Part shown: piece by piece, positions 6,208 to 15,235 of the stretch
Numbering within the stretch: the stretch's first letter is position 1
Layout: each line of letters starts with the position of its first letter
NCBI GenBank assembly: GCA_004555725.1
Contig: SFHC01000029.1
Span: 1 to 17,263, forward strand
Source of the DNA: [Eubacterium] saphenum
GTDB lineage: Bacteria > Bacillota > Clostridia > Peptostreptococcales > Anaerovoracaceae
Direction of reading: 5' to 3'
Length of the DNA stretch: 17,263 nt
Notes under the pieces: model-generated
Databases searched by the model: none
Told to the model about the DNA's origin: nothing
Seen by the model: only the letters and a program-made list of their open reading frames with translations
Position numbers and translations under genes: made by a program

Positions 6208-7692
6208 TTAATGATTCTCTTCATCATCCATCACGGCAATCAGTCTTCCTTCCAGGCTGAACGTCTTTCCCTGGGTGATTTCTACTTCAGCAAATTTTCC
6301 GGTCCACGCTTCAGCAAGCGCAGTGACCGATCTTCCTCCTCTGCGTATCTGCTCCGGCAGATCTTCCGGAAGCACAGAGAAGTTCACAAGCTTGAAGCCG
6401 TCTGTCCGGCCGCACAGTGCCTGCTTGTTCCGCTTGCTCTTTCCCTCAATCATGATGGTCTGCACAGTGCCTTCATACGCCTTGTTTTTCTCCGCACTGG
6501 AGGCATTAACCTCATCCACAAGCCGATTAAACCGTTCGTGCTTGACATCCTCTGGAATCTGGTCTTCATAGGAAGCGGCCGGCGTCCCCTTCCGGATGGA
6601 ATACAGGAAGGTAAACGCGGAATCATACTGCACCCGGCGCACGATATCGAGCGTATCCTGAAAATCTTCTTCTGTTTCTCCCGGAAAACCGACGATGATA
6701 TCAGTGGAAATGGTAATGTCCGGAACTGCTTTTTTCAGCCGTTCTACAAGAGACAGATACTTTTCCCGGTCATAATGCCTGTTCATTTTCTTTAAAATCC
6801 GGTCGGATCCAGACTGTACCGGCAGGTGAATGTTCTTGCACAGCTTGTCGCAGGTCTTAAACGTATCGATCAGCTCCGGCGACAGGTCCTTCGGATGGGA
6901 CGTCATAAAGCGGATGCGCTTGATGCCGTCAATTTCTGCAACCAGGCGGATCAAGTGTGAAAAAGTACAGTATCCGCTTGTTTTTTCGGCCTCTTTCTTA
7001 TCCTCTTCCGTCACCGGCTCCCAGACTGCGCGCTGTGCGGTTTCCGGCAGCTCGTATTCTCCCTTGTAAGAGTTTACATTTTGTCCTAAGAGCATGACCT
7101 CTCGGACGCCGTCATCGGCAAGCGCCTGGATTTCCTTGAGAATTTCCTCCGGCTTTCTGCTGATCTCACGGCCGCGTGTGTACGGGACGATGCAGTAAGT
7201 GCAGAAATTGTTGCAGCCAAAGGTTATATTGACAAGGGCCTTCTCTTTATACAGCCGTTTCATCGGAAGATGTTCCGGAATCGATCTGTCCGCGCCACCG
7301 TCCAGGATTTCCATTTCCTGGTCGTGATTCTGCATGACGCTGCGCAGCAAATGTGGAAGCCTCTCGATGTTGTGTGTCCCGAAAATTAAATCTACCCACG
7401 GATACTTCTTCTGGATCTGATCGATCACACGCTGCTGCTGCATCATACAGCCGCAGACGCAGACGTAGAAATCCGGATCCTGCATTTTGCGGCGCTTCAG
7501 CTGGCCGAGCGTGCCGAAGAACCGTTTATCAGCGTTGTCTCTGACGCTGCAGGTGTTGATAATTGCGATGTTCGCGTCCTTTCTGTCCTTGACGGGCGCC
7601 ATGCCCATATCACACAGAAGTCCGGCCATGATTTCAGAATCGTGTTCATTCATCTGACAGCCAAATGTCGTGATGTGAAACGTTTTACTCAT
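6208..7692 (-). CDS. miaB: tRNA-2-methylthio-N6-dimethylallyladenosine synthase
   Basis: A 494-residue methylthiotransferase that adds a methylthio group to i6A37 in tRNAs reading UNN codons. It has the three parts of the family: an N-terminal domain holding one 4Fe-4S cluster through C12, C48 and C82, a radical SAM domain with CNNFCTYC (C160, C164, C167), and a C-terminal TRAM domain (about 402–488). TFGCQMNEHDSE (9–20), NTCSVRDNAD (46–55), LLGQNVNSY (201–209) and HLPVQSGSD (289–297) are all standard. An unusual acidic stretch at about 212–242 follows LLGQNVNSYKG where close relatives, as I recall them, have only a few residues. gpsA lies upstream, separated by a hairpin, and murT follows 20 bases later. 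The start follows a purine-rich GAGAG stretch. MiaB rather than MtaB or RimO is supported by the QMNEHDSE motif and overall length. Confidence 0.96.
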   Translation of the reverse strand: MSKTFHITTFGCQMNEHDSEIMAGLLCDMGMAPVKDRKDANIAIINTCSVRDNADKRFFGTLGQLKRRKMQDPDFYVCVCGCMMQQQRVIDQIQKKYPWVDLIFGTHNIERLPHLLRSVMQNHDQEMEILDGGADRSIPEHLPMKRLYKEKALVNITFGCNNFCTYCIVPYTRGREISRKPEEILKEIQALADDGVREVMLLGQNVNSYKGEYELPETAQRAVWEPVTEEDKKEAEKTSGYCTFSHLIRLVAEIDGIKRIRFMTSHPKDLSPELIDTFKTCDKLCKNIHLPVQSGSDRILKKMNRHYDREKYLSLVERLKKAVPDITISTDIIVGFPGETEEDFQDTLDIVRRVQYDSAFTFLYSIRKGTPAASYEDQIPEDVKHERFNRLVDEVNASSAEKNKAYEGTVQTIMIEGKSKRNKQALCGRTDGFKLVNFSVLPEDLPEQIRRGGRSVTALAEAWTGKFAEVEITQGKTFSLEGRLIAVMDDEENH

Positions 7693-7715
7693 ATTGTTCT
7701 CTCTACTTCTCCTCT

Positions 7716-7744
7716 TTTCCGGTCCGGCGCGCGCCTACCGGAAA
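7716..7744 (-). repeat. Intercistronic inverted repeat over the gpsA stop codon
   Basis: An 8-bp outer stem, TTTCCGGT with ACCGGAAA (7744–7737 and 7723–7716), flanks an inner self-complementary GGCGCGCGCC (7735–7726), with only 1 and 2 unpaired bases between them. The gpsA stop codon (7737–7735) lies within it. The miaB binding site starts about 15 bases downstream. No U run follows on the minus strand, so it is not an intrinsic terminator. It is more likely an mRNA processing or stability element, or it modulates coupling between gpsA and miaB. Confidence 0.55.
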
Positions 7745-8736
7745 TTCATCTCATTCTTCCGATCTCTTGTCATAAGCTCATCCACGGCCTCTTTCGCCGT
7801 GAGCTCCCCATGAACACAGGCGTTGATGCACTTTGTGATCGGCATTTCCACATGATACTTGCGCGCAAGTTTCGCTGCCGCCTCTGCAGTAGTAATTCCC
7901 TCGACAACCATGCCGATTTTTTCTACCGCTTCATCCGGCGCCGTTCCCTGTCCAATCAGAATCCCGCAGCGGCGGTTTCTGGAATGCATGCTGGTGCAGG
8001 TCACAATCATGTCGCCCATTCCGGTCAGTCCGGCAAAGGTCTCCTGACTTGCACCCATTTTCAGACCGAGGCGGATCATCTCCGTAAGTCCGCGTGTCAT
8101 CAGCGCCGCTTTTGCATTGTCTCCGTATCCGATTCCATCGCTCACCCCGGCTCCGAGCGCAATGATATTTTTCAGGGCGCCGCCAAGTTCGACGCCGATA
8201 ACGTCATCGTTGGTATACACGCGGAACCGGTCCGTCATAAACAGATCCTGCACCTTTTCTGCGGCTTCCCTGTTCTCAGATGCCGCAACGACAGTCGTCG
8301 GCAGATAGCGGCAGACTTCCTCCGCATGCGACGGACCCGAAAGCGCGACATACGGGAAATCCGGGCGCAGAATATGCGCAACCTTATGAAGCTGCAGCAA
8401 TGTACCTTTTTCGATTCCTTTGGCCGCATTGACCACGATAATACCGTCATCCATGTATGGAATAGCTTCTTCAAACGCAAAGCGGAATTTCTGCGCCGGC
8501 GCTGCAAAGATGACAAATTCCGCGCCTTCCAGAGCCTCTCCTCTGTCCAGAGTCAGACGAATGCCCGGCTCCAGTTTAATTCCCGGAAGATAGCGTGCAT
8601 TCTCCCCGGTTTTCTGCATATCTTCAAGCTGTTTCTGACTGTGCACGACCAGATATACTTCATGGCCTTTATGCGCCAGTGTCATCGCCAGAGCTGTTCC
8701 CCAGCTTCCTGCGCCGATTACAGCTGCCTTACTCAT
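7735..8736 (-). CDS. gpsA: Glycerol-3-phosphate dehydrogenase [NAD(P)+]
   Basis: A 333-residue cytoplasmic enzyme, the usual family length, that reduces dihydroxyacetone phosphate to sn-glycerol-3-phosphate for phospholipid synthesis. The dinucleotide-binding loop VIGAGSWGTALA is at 6–17. ALSGPSHAEEV (131–141) and GVELGGALKN (181–190, with the catalytic Lys at 189) are signature blocks. LTGMGDMIVTCTSMHSRN (237–254) belongs to the C-terminal helical domain. A clear AAAGGAGAGG site precedes the ATG. The gene follows plsY by 73 bases, so the maker of glycerol-3-phosphate and its acyltransferase are probably expressed together. Its stop codon lies in a hairpin shared with the miaB leader. No unusual residue was seen. 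Confidence 0.97.
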   Translation of the reverse strand: MSKAAVIGAGSWGTALAMTLAHKGHEVYLVVHSQKQLEDMQKTGENARYLPGIKLEPGIRLTLDRGEALEGAEFVIFAAPAQKFRFAFEEAIPYMDDGIIVVNAAKGIEKGTLLQLHKVAHILRPDFPYVALSGPSHAEEVCRYLPTTVVAASENREAAEKVQDLFMTDRFRVYTNDDVIGVELGGALKNIIALGAGVSDGIGYGDNAKAALMTRGLTEMIRLGLKMGASQETFAGLTGMGDMIVTCTSMHSRNRRCGILIGQGTAPDEAVEKIGMVVEGITTAEAAAKLARKYHVEMPITKCINACVHGELTAKEAVDELMTRDRKNEMNFR

Positions 8737-8809
8737 GATACCTCTCCTTTACCTTTTCATGCGACTGTTATTCCGTCAACGTACTCTGCATCGAGCTGAT
8801 CTGCCGGTT

Positions 8810-9439
8810 TTATTTCTCTTCATTCGGCTTTTCGGTTTTCTTTTTAAACCAGCTGATGCTGACCGGATCCTCTTGGTGATGAATCAGACGGACGATATTG
8901 CTCCTGTGATTAAACAGAACCAGTGCGCCCATAACCAGACCGATCCAGAAGAATTCTCTCATCAGAAACCAGCAGAGAACCGGACATGCTATGGCGGCAA
9001 TGATCGAACCAAAGCTGACTCTTCTCGTGATCAGCACAGACAAAACGCAGATCAGCAAGAGAGCAAACCCGATTTTCGGATTCAGCGCAACAAGCACGCC
9101 AAATGCCACGGCTACGCCCTTTCCTCCGCGGAATTTATAGTACACAGGCCAGCAGTGGCCGGCAAATGCCGCCGGCGCGCTGACCATCGCGCCCAGATGT
9201 CCCGCAAGCAGATACCCGGCCGCCACAGCAGCAATGCCCTTGCCGATATCAATGATCAGCGTAGCCAGCGCCGCCTTTGCGCCGAGAACACGCAGTGTAT
9301 TGGTCGTTCCCGCGTTTCCGCTTCCCGCTTTTTTAATATTGACACCGTGTCTTCTGGCAATCAGCGTTGACGGGGAAATGCTTCCCAGAAGATATGCGAT
9401 TACTGCAGACAGAATAACCATCAGAACTTCATGTCTCAT
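8810..9439 (-). CDS. plsY: Acyl-phosphate:glycerol-3-phosphate acyltransferase
   Basis: A 209-residue polytopic membrane enzyme that transfers an acyl group from acyl phosphate (made by PlsX) to glycerol-3-phosphate, giving lysophosphatidic acid. The three cytoplasmic PlsY motifs are present: GSGNAGTTNT (39–48, often GSGNPGATN in other species), KFRGGKGVAVAFG (102–114) and RRVSFGSI (139–146). About five hydrophobic segments fit the known topology. The start is 2 bases after the der stop, and its binding site AAGGA lies within the last codons of der, so translation is probably coupled. A 73-base gap before gpsA contains a 7-codon reading frame I do not consider real and no recognisable promoter. 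The Lys-rich C-terminus (KKKTEKPNEEK) is cytoplasmic in family models. Confidence 0.96.
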   Translation of the reverse strand: MRHEVLMVILSAVIAYLLGSISPSTLIARRHGVNIKKAGSGNAGTTNTLRVLGAKAALATLIIDIGKGIAAVAAGYLLAGHLGAMVSAPAAFAGHCWPVYYKFRGGKGVAVAFGVLVALNPKIGFALLLICVLSVLITRRVSFGSIIAAIACPVLCWFLMREFFWIGLVMGALVLFNHRSNIVRLIHHQEDPVSISWFKKKTEKPNEEK

Positions 9440-9441
9440 CT

Positions 9442-10767
9442 CTACTGATCCTTCTCTCTTTTTTCACGGAAGATGAATTTGATGGATGTTCCCTCAAAGC
9501 CAAACGTCTCCCTGATCCTGTTTTCCAGATAGCGGTTATAGGAAAAATGAACCAGTTTCCGGCTGTTGATCTGGAACATGAACAGCGGCGGTTTAACACC
9601 AACCTGAGCGCCGTAATAAATCTTCAGATGTTTTCCCTTATCCGACGGGGTCGGTTTCATCATTACCGCGTCGGCAATCAGACTGTTCAGCTGTCCGGTC
9701 GGGACGCGCTGCGCACGGTTCTCCGCTACGGCCTTGGTCATGGCCATGACGTCATTCAAACGGAGTTTTTCTGTTACAGACGTAAAGATGATCGGCGCAT
9801 AGCTGCAGAACTGGAGCTCAGATTCTACATTGCGGATAAAATCGCGCATGGTATTGGTCTCTTTTTCAATCAGATCCCATTTATTGACCACCAGGACAAT
9901 TCCCTTTCCCGCCTCATGCGCAAGCCCGGCAATCTTCTTATCCTGTTCGGCCACGCCGTCCCGCGCGTTCATCATGACGATACAGACATCCGCGCGTTCA
10001 ACTGCTGCAATCGCGCGGATGACGCTGTACTTTTCCACATAGTCATAGACTTTGGATTTCCTTCGGATTCCAGCGGTATCAATTAACGTATATTCATCCC
10101 CGTTCCAGGTGAACGGCGTGTCGACTGAATCTCTCGTTGTTCCGGCAATCGGGCTGACGATGACGCGGTTATCCTGAATCAGCGCATTGATCAGAGAAGA
10201 CTTTCCGACATTCGGTTTTCCGATGACAGCGACGCCGATGCGGTCCTCCTCATCCAGACCGTCATCATCCGGGAAGCTGTTCACAATATCATCCAGGACA
10301 TCGCCTACATTCAGCTTATTTGCTGAAGACACTGGAATTGGCTCTCCGATTCCCAGTGTATAAAAATCATAAAAGGAATCCGGAAGATTGGTCGGTTTAT
10401 CAATCTTGTTCACGACCAGAAGGACTTTTTTTCCGGTTCTTCTGAGCATCTGCGCAACTTCTTCATCTGCGGCAGTCAGACCTTCACGGCCGTCGACCAT
10501 GAACACGATAACATCGGCCATATCCATGGCAATCTGTGCCTGCTCACGCATCTGGGACAGAATGATGTCCTTGCTGGATGGTTCGATTCCGCCTGTATCA
10601 ATCAGCCCGAACGTCTTTCCGTTCCATTCGGCTTCCGCGTAAATCCGGTCCCTGGTCACACCAGGAGTATCCTCAACAATTGAGACTCTCTGACCGACCA
10701 GCATATTAAAAAAAGTTGATTTTCCAACATTCGGCCGTCCAACGACGGCAACAATCGGCTTACTCAT
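9442..10767 (-). CDS. der: Ribosome biogenesis GTPase Der (EngA)
   Basis: A 441-residue tandem GTPase needed for 50S ribosomal subunit assembly. The first G domain has GRPNVGKST (10–18), DTGG (57–60) and NKID (120–123). The second has GKPNVGKSS (183–191) and DTAG (230–233), followed by NKWD. The rest is a KH-like domain that contacts rRNA, ending in a basic tail, FREKREKDQ. I chose the ATG at 10767 because AGGGGGAT precedes it and the protein then begins MSKPIVAVVGRPNVGKS, as in relatives. A reading 51 codons longer would run back through the ftsY coding region. The start overlaps the end of ftsY by 8 bases, and plsY follows after 2 bases, so it is embedded in the operon. Confidence 0.97.
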   Translation of the reverse strand: MSKPIVAVVGRPNVGKSTFFNMLVGQRVSIVEDTPGVTRDRIYAEAEWNGKTFGLIDTGGIEPSSKDIILSQMREQAQIAMDMADVIVFMVDGREGLTAADEEVAQMLRRTGKKVLLVVNKIDKPTNLPDSFYDFYTLGIGEPIPVSSANKLNVGDVLDDIVNSFPDDDGLDEEDRIGVAVIGKPNVGKSSLINALIQDNRVIVSPIAGTTRDSVDTPFTWNGDEYTLIDTAGIRRKSKVYDYVEKYSVIRAIAAVERADVCIVMMNARDGVAEQDKKIAGLAHEAGKGIVLVVNKWDLIEKETNTMRDFIRNVESELQFCSYAPIIFTSVTEKLRLNDVMAMTKAVAENRAQRVPTGQLNSLIADAVMMKPTPSDKGKHLKIYYGAQVGVKPPLFMFQINSRKLVHFSYNRYLENRIRETFGFEGTSIKFIFREKREKDQ

Positions 10768-11659
10768 CAAAAATCCCCCTTGCGAATTCCAGCGGATCAA
10801 ACTGCTGAAGGTCCTCGATTCCCTCCCCGACGCCGATATACTTGATCGGCATATCGAACTCATCCGCAATGGTAATAGCAATTCCGCCCTTGGCAGTTCC
10901 ATCCAGTTTGGTAATGACAATACCCGTCAGCGGAGCGGCTTCATTGAACTCCTTGGTCTGTGAAACGGCATTTTTTCCATTTGTCGCATCCACAATCAGC
11001 AGAGTTTCACGGTCGGCTTCCGGATATTCCTTATCGATGACCTTGTTCATCTTCTCCAGCTCAATCATCAGATTCTTTTTATTCTGGAGCCGTCCGGCTG
11101 TGTCGCAGATCAGAACATCGATGTTCTTTGCTTTGGCGGACTGAATCGCGTCAAACAGAACAGCGCTCGGATCCGCTCCCTCTTCATGATGAACCGTGTT
11201 GATTCCGATGCGGTCGCCCCAGATGGTAAGCTGCTCTGCCGCAGCTGCGCGGAACGTATCCGCCGCTGCGAACATGACGGTTCTTCCTTCTTGTTTCAAA
11301 CGGTTCCCGAGTTTTGCGATAGTGGTCGTCTTACCGCCCCCGTTAATCCCGATCATCATTATGACGAGCGGCGACTTGCTGCTGAGTTTCAGACGGTCCC
11401 CTTTATCCATAAGCTCTGCAATGATCTCTGTCAGCTTCTTCTTCACGCGCTCCGGCGCCTGGATATAGTCTTTCTTGATATGCTGACGCAGATCTTCCAT
11501 GATCTTTTCTGTGGTCTCCATGCCGATATCGGACGTAATCAGCACTTCCTCCAGCTCATCCATCATGTCTTCATCTACGGTATTATGCGCCAGGATGACA
11601 TCTCCGATGCGTTCCGCCATCCTGCCGAAAAAACCTTTTTTCTTCTGTAATATAGCCAT
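10760..11659 (-). CDS. ftsY: Signal recognition particle receptor FtsY
   Basis: A 299-residue SRP receptor GTPase that docks ribosome–nascent chain–SRP complexes at the membrane and passes them to SecYEG. It is the short Gram-positive form: a helical N domain (about 1–90) and a G domain, with no long acidic A domain. The N-terminus, ILQKKKGFFGRMAERIG, is a basic amphipathic helix suited to lipid binding. G-domain motifs are GINGGGKTTT (104–113; the family usually has GVNGVGKTTT), DTFRAAAAEQL (134–144), DTAGR (186–190) and TKLD (250–253), with the closing GVGEGIEDLQQFDP. The gene starts 18 bases after smc and its end overlaps der. ylxM and ffh, which follow ftsY in many Firmicutes, are absent here. 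Confidence 0.97.
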   Translation of the reverse strand: MAILQKKKGFFGRMAERIGDVILAHNTVDEDMMDELEEVLITSDIGMETTEKIMEDLRQHIKKDYIQAPERVKKKLTEIIAELMDKGDRLKLSSKSPLVIMMIGINGGGKTTTIAKLGNRLKQEGRTVMFAAADTFRAAAAEQLTIWGDRIGINTVHHEEGADPSAVLFDAIQSAKAKNIDVLICDTAGRLQNKKNLMIELEKMNKVIDKEYPEADRETLLIVDATNGKNAVSQTKEFNEAAPLTGIVITKLDGTAKGGIAITIADEFDMPIKYIGVGEGIEDLQQFDPLEFARGIFDE

Positions 11660-11677
11660 TGGAGTAGTATCCTTTCT

Positions 11678-14600
11678 TTATTCGGTATAGTCGTTCGGAT
11701 CATATTCTCCGAGTCTGAGGCTGATCACCTTGGAGACCCCCTCTTCTGCCATTGTAACGCCGTACAGGGCATCTGCGTGCTCCATTGTTGCCTTCTGGTG
11801 GGTAATCAGAGCAAACTGCGTCTGGTGAAAGTTCTTCAGATATTCAGAGAATCTTGCTATATTCGCCTCATCAAGCGCGGCCTCAACTTCGTCCAGAATA
11901 CAGAACGGCGTCGGTTTCACACAGAGTACAGCAAACATCAGTGCAAGCGCCGTCATGGTCTTTTCTCCTCCGGACAGCAGATTGATATTCTGCAGTTTCT
12001 TCCCCGGCGGTCTGGAGATGATCTGAATGCCGGATTCCATCGGATGCTTTTCATCTTCAAGGAGCAGCTCTGCGTCACCGCCTCCGAACAGCTCTTTAAA
12101 CACCCGGGTGAAGTTCTTGCGGATGGACTGGAACGTAGTGGTAAACTGATGGATGATCTTATGATCCATGTCATCAATAATCATTTCCAGTTCGGATGCC
12201 GCGTTCTGGACGTCGCTCTGCTGGTCAGTCAGGAACTTGTAACGCTCGCTGACTTTTTCATATTCATCAATCGCACCGACATTGACCTCTCCGAGTTTAC
12301 GGATGTCTTCCTTCAGTTCGCTGCTCATCTTCACCGCACCATTGAGGACAAATCCGTCCCATTTCAGATCGAGAGCCTGCGCGTAGGAAAGTTCAAAGTC
12401 ATCGAACAGGCGGTCTTTCAGATGTTCAAGCTGTGTTTCATTCTTCGCAGCTTTTACTTCCAGCTGATACTTCTGATCGCGGTAAGCGCCGGCTTCCTTT
12501 CTGAGCTGCGCTTTCTGATCCTCCAGTCTTTCTTTCTGTCTGGAAAGATCTTTTCTCTCATCGCGGCTCTGCGAGATCAGCTGTTCTGCTGTCTGTTTTT
12601 CCTGCTGAAGACGAATAAGGACCGCATCGTCATCTGCCGTTCCGTACGACATATGATTCTTTTCTCTGGCAAGCTTGTCTGCCTGCGCTTCCTTCTCCTG
12701 CTGCTGGGTAATCAGCGCATTCATCTCTTTATCGCTGTGCTTGGCGATGGATTTTGCGCTCTCCAGTTTTGCGTTCCAGCGGTCGTACTCAATCCGCATC
12801 TGCGAGACTTCTTCCTTCGACTGCTGAATGGCATCCTGAATTTCCGCCTCTTCTTTTCTTCGCTTATCGATTTCCTGCTCGAGCTGATTAATCTTCTGTT
12901 CAGCATCCTTGCTCTCGTTAATGAGGTTCCTGACCATGTCATCTGATTCACGAAGCTCCTTTCCGGCGTTTTCTGCCTCCAGATCATTCTTCTTGATCTG
13001 TTCTTCGGCTTTCCGGATTTCTTCCTGAATCGATTTCAGGCGCGGGGTCACTGCAGTGAGGCGGATATCATTCTCCCTCTGCTCGCTGTGGATCTGATGA
13101 AGCTGCCGCTCGATTGCCTTCAGTGCATTCTCAATGGACGAGCTGCTGTTTTTCTGACGGTTTTGTTCATCTTCTGCCTGTTCGATATCATTCTGCAGCC
13201 TTGCAATTTCATTCTTTCTTCCGACGACATTCGCAGTTTTTCTGCGGTAGACGCCACCAGTGATCGCTCCGCCTGCGTTAATGACTTCGCCATCCAGAGT
13301 AACGTAGCGCAGGCCGGTTCCCCTGATCTTGGACAGGCGGATAGCAGCATCCAGATTCTCCACAACTGCAACGCGGCCCAGCAGATAACGGAAAATACTG
13401 CGGTACCGCTCCCTGAATTTCACCAGATCTACGGCCAGCCCCATGAATCCGGCATCCTGCGCGATACGCTCCGGAACCTGGGCATTCTTTCCCTCAATAG
13501 TTGATACCGGAAGAAAAGTCAGACGGCCGGCCTTATTATGCTTCAGGGCATTAACCGCTCTCTTGGCGCATTCCTCGTCGCGGATGATGATGTTCTGCTT
13601 GGAGGCTCCAAGCGCCGTCTCAATCGCGGTTTCCATACCGTCAGGCACATCGATCAGATCTCCTGCAACGCCTTCTACGCCGATCAGACCGGACTGCATG
13701 ATATAGCGAACCGCGTAACTGTATCCCTCGTAGCTGTGCTCCATCTCTTCGATGGTTTTCTGACGCATGGTCATTTCGCTGATGCGGATTTCCAGACGGC
13801 TGAGCTGAGACTGGAGATCCTTCCTCTGCTGGAGCAGGTTCAGACGCTGTTTCTCCGCTTCGCCGAGTTCCTTCTCCAGGCGCTGTTTCTCATTCTGCGC
13901 GTAGCGTTCACTGGTCTCAATTTCTTTCTGCTTATTCTCATACATCTGCTTGGTGTGCAGAAGTGCTTCCGAATCACTTTCCAGCTCGCGTTTTCTCTTT
14001 TCCAGCGTGGATTTATAGCTTTCCACACTTTTAGCCTCGCTCTGTTTAGAAGCAGCTGTGCTGTGCAGTTCATACAGCTCATTCGTCAGTTCCTTCAGAC
14101 TTGCTCCGCGTGTACGTTTTCTGCTGAGCTGTTCATACGCGTTCTTTTTCTCTTCCAGACTGTTTGCGGCCATGCGCGTCCTGGCATTGAGTTCCGCGAT
14201 TTTCCCCCGGCTTTCCTCAACTTCCATGCGCATTTCATCAACACGGCGGGTGATCGATTCCAGTTCATCCTGAATTCTTTTTTCTTCACGCTCCATGTTC
14301 TTCTGGCGTTCCTGCTTCAACTGGCGTTCTCTCTGGAAATTTCCGATCGACTCGACAATTTCCGGGATTTTCTGATGCGCCTCTTCTTCCTGCCGGATCA
14401 GTCTGGACTCTTTATTTTCAAGTGCCAGCGCATCAGTATTCACCTTTTTCAGATTGTCTTCGGTGAAGTTGATTTTCCCGGCAAGATCTGAGGACTCCGT
14501 CTTATACTGCTCCGCATTTTCCATATCATCCTTGATATTCTTCAGAATGATATTTACCGACAGTTCACGGTACTGTTTCTTCAGTTCCTGGTACTGTTTT

Positions 14601-15235
14601 GCCTTCTGACTTTCTGTACGCAGAACCGTGATGCGGCTTTCCAGTTCCTGGACAATGTCATCAATCCTGTCGAGGTTAATTTTAGTCTCTTCCAGCTTTT
14701 TTTCTGCCTCCGCTTTCCGGTTTTTATAGGCAACGATGCCGGCGGATTCTTCAAAAATCTGTCTTCTGCTTGACGGCTTGTCGCTGATGATGTCTGCGAT
14801 CTTTCCCTGTCCGATAATGGAGTATCCATCCACACCGATTCCTGTGTCAACGAACAGGCTGCGGATATCCTTCAGTCTGCAGTTATGGTTATTGATGAGA
14901 TACTCACTTTCTCCGCTTCTGAACATTCTGCGCGTGATCGCCACTTCGTTATAGTCGATATTCAGAGACTGATCGGTATTATCAATGACCAGCGTAACTT
15001 CAGCCATGCCTTTTGGGCGGCGGTTCTCCGTTCCGTTGAAGATCACTTCTTCCATTTTACCGCCCCGGAGTTCCTTGGCGCTCTGTTCACCCAGCACCCA
15101 CCGAATGGCATCACTGATGTTGCTCTTGCCGCTTCCGTTAGGCCCTACAATCGCTGTAACGCCCTCATTAAAATCAATCACCGACGGCTCGGCAAAGGAT
15201 TTAAATCCGTGAATTTCCAATCTCTTAAAGTACAT
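11678..15235 (-). CDS. smc: Chromosome partition protein SMC
   Basis: A full-length, 1185-residue SMC ATPase that forms the condensin-like ring with ScpA/ScpB and organises and segregates the chromosome. The N-terminal head has Walker A GPNGSGKSN (31–39). Two long coiled-coil arms, rich in Glu, Lys, Gln and Arg, run about 165–500 and 670–1000. The hinge lies at about 505–665 and includes GVAGDLIDVPDGM and LRYVTLDGEVINAGGAITGG (split). The C-terminal head has the signature LLSGGEKTM (1086–1094) and Walker B with the D-loop, FCILDEVEAALDEAN (1111–1125). GKIADIISDKPSSRR near 144–158 is also typical. The start overlaps the rnc end by 11 bases, with GGAGG about 12 bases upstream. rnc–smc–ftsY is a widely conserved order. 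scpA and scpB are not in the window. Confidence 0.98.
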   Translation of the reverse strand: MYFKRLEIHGFKSFAEPSVIDFNEGVTAIVGPNGSGKSNISDAIRWVLGEQSAKELRGGKMEEVIFNGTENRRPKGMAEVTLVIDNTDQSLNIDYNEVAITRRMFRSGESEYLINNHNCRLKDIRSLFVDTGIGVDGYSIIGQGKIADIISDKPSSRRQIFEESAGIVAYKNRKAEAEKKLEETKINLDRIDDIVQELESRITVLRTESQKAKQYQELKKQYRELSVNIILKNIKDDMENAEQYKTESSDLAGKINFTEDNLKKVNTDALALENKESRLIRQEEEAHQKIPEIVESIGNFQRERQLKQERQKNMEREEKRIQDELESITRRVDEMRMEVEESRGKIAELNARTRMAANSLEEKKNAYEQLSRKRTRGASLKELTNELYELHSTAASKQSEAKSVESYKSTLEKRKRELESDSEALLHTKQMYENKQKEIETSERYAQNEKQRLEKELGEAEKQRLNLLQQRKDLQSQLSRLEIRISEMTMRQKTIEEMEHSYEGYSYAVRYIMQSGLIGVEGVAGDLIDVPDGMETAIETALGASKQNIIIRDEECAKRAVNALKHNKAGRLTFLPVSTIEGKNAQVPERIAQDAGFMGLAVDLVKFRERYRSIFRYLLGRVAVVENLDAAIRLSKIRGTGLRYVTLDGEVINAGGAITGGVYRRKTANVVGRKNEIARLQNDIEQAEDEQNRQKNSSSSIENALKAIERQLHQIHSEQRENDIRLTAVTPRLKSIQEEIRKAEEQIKKNDLEAENAGKELRESDDMVRNLINESKDAEQKINQLEQEIDKRRKEEAEIQDAIQQSKEEVSQMRIEYDRWNAKLESAKSIAKHSDKEMNALITQQQEKEAQADKLAREKNHMSYGTADDDAVLIRLQQEKQTAEQLISQSRDERKDLSRQKERLEDQKAQLRKEAGAYRDQKYQLEVKAAKNETQLEHLKDRLFDDFELSYAQALDLKWDGFVLNGAVKMSSELKEDIRKLGEVNVGAIDEYEKVSERYKFLTDQQSDVQNAASELEMIIDDMDHKIIHQFTTTFQSIRKNFTRVFKELFGGGDAELLLEDEKHPMESGIQIISRPPGKKLQNINLLSGGEKTMTALALMFAVLCVKPTPFCILDEVEAALDEANIARFSEYLKNFHQTQFALITHQKATMEHADALYGVTMAEEGVSKVISLRLGEYDPNDYTE

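Noticed and set aside
7642..8799. Plus-strand open frame of 385 codons opposite gpsA
   Set aside because: It lies antisense to a clearly identified gpsA, has no plausible binding site and shows His/Arg/Phe-rich low-quality composition. It is a shadow of the codon bias of the real gene.
8737..8809. 7-codon frame (MQSTLTE) and TTGACG in the plsY–gpsA gap, as a leader peptide or promoter
   Set aside because: There is no binding site for the frame, and no -10 box at a suitable distance from TTGACG.
10768..10920. 51-codon N-terminal extension of Der
   Set aside because: It runs back through ftsY coding sequence in another frame. The ATG at 10767 has a strong AGGGGGAT site and gives the family N-terminus.
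11777..14491. Long plus-strand open frames (389 and 317 codons) opposite smc
   Set aside because: They mirror the coiled-coil coding sequence. Their Phe/Leu-rich composition is what reverse-complemented Glu/Lys/Gln codons give, and smc is unambiguous.
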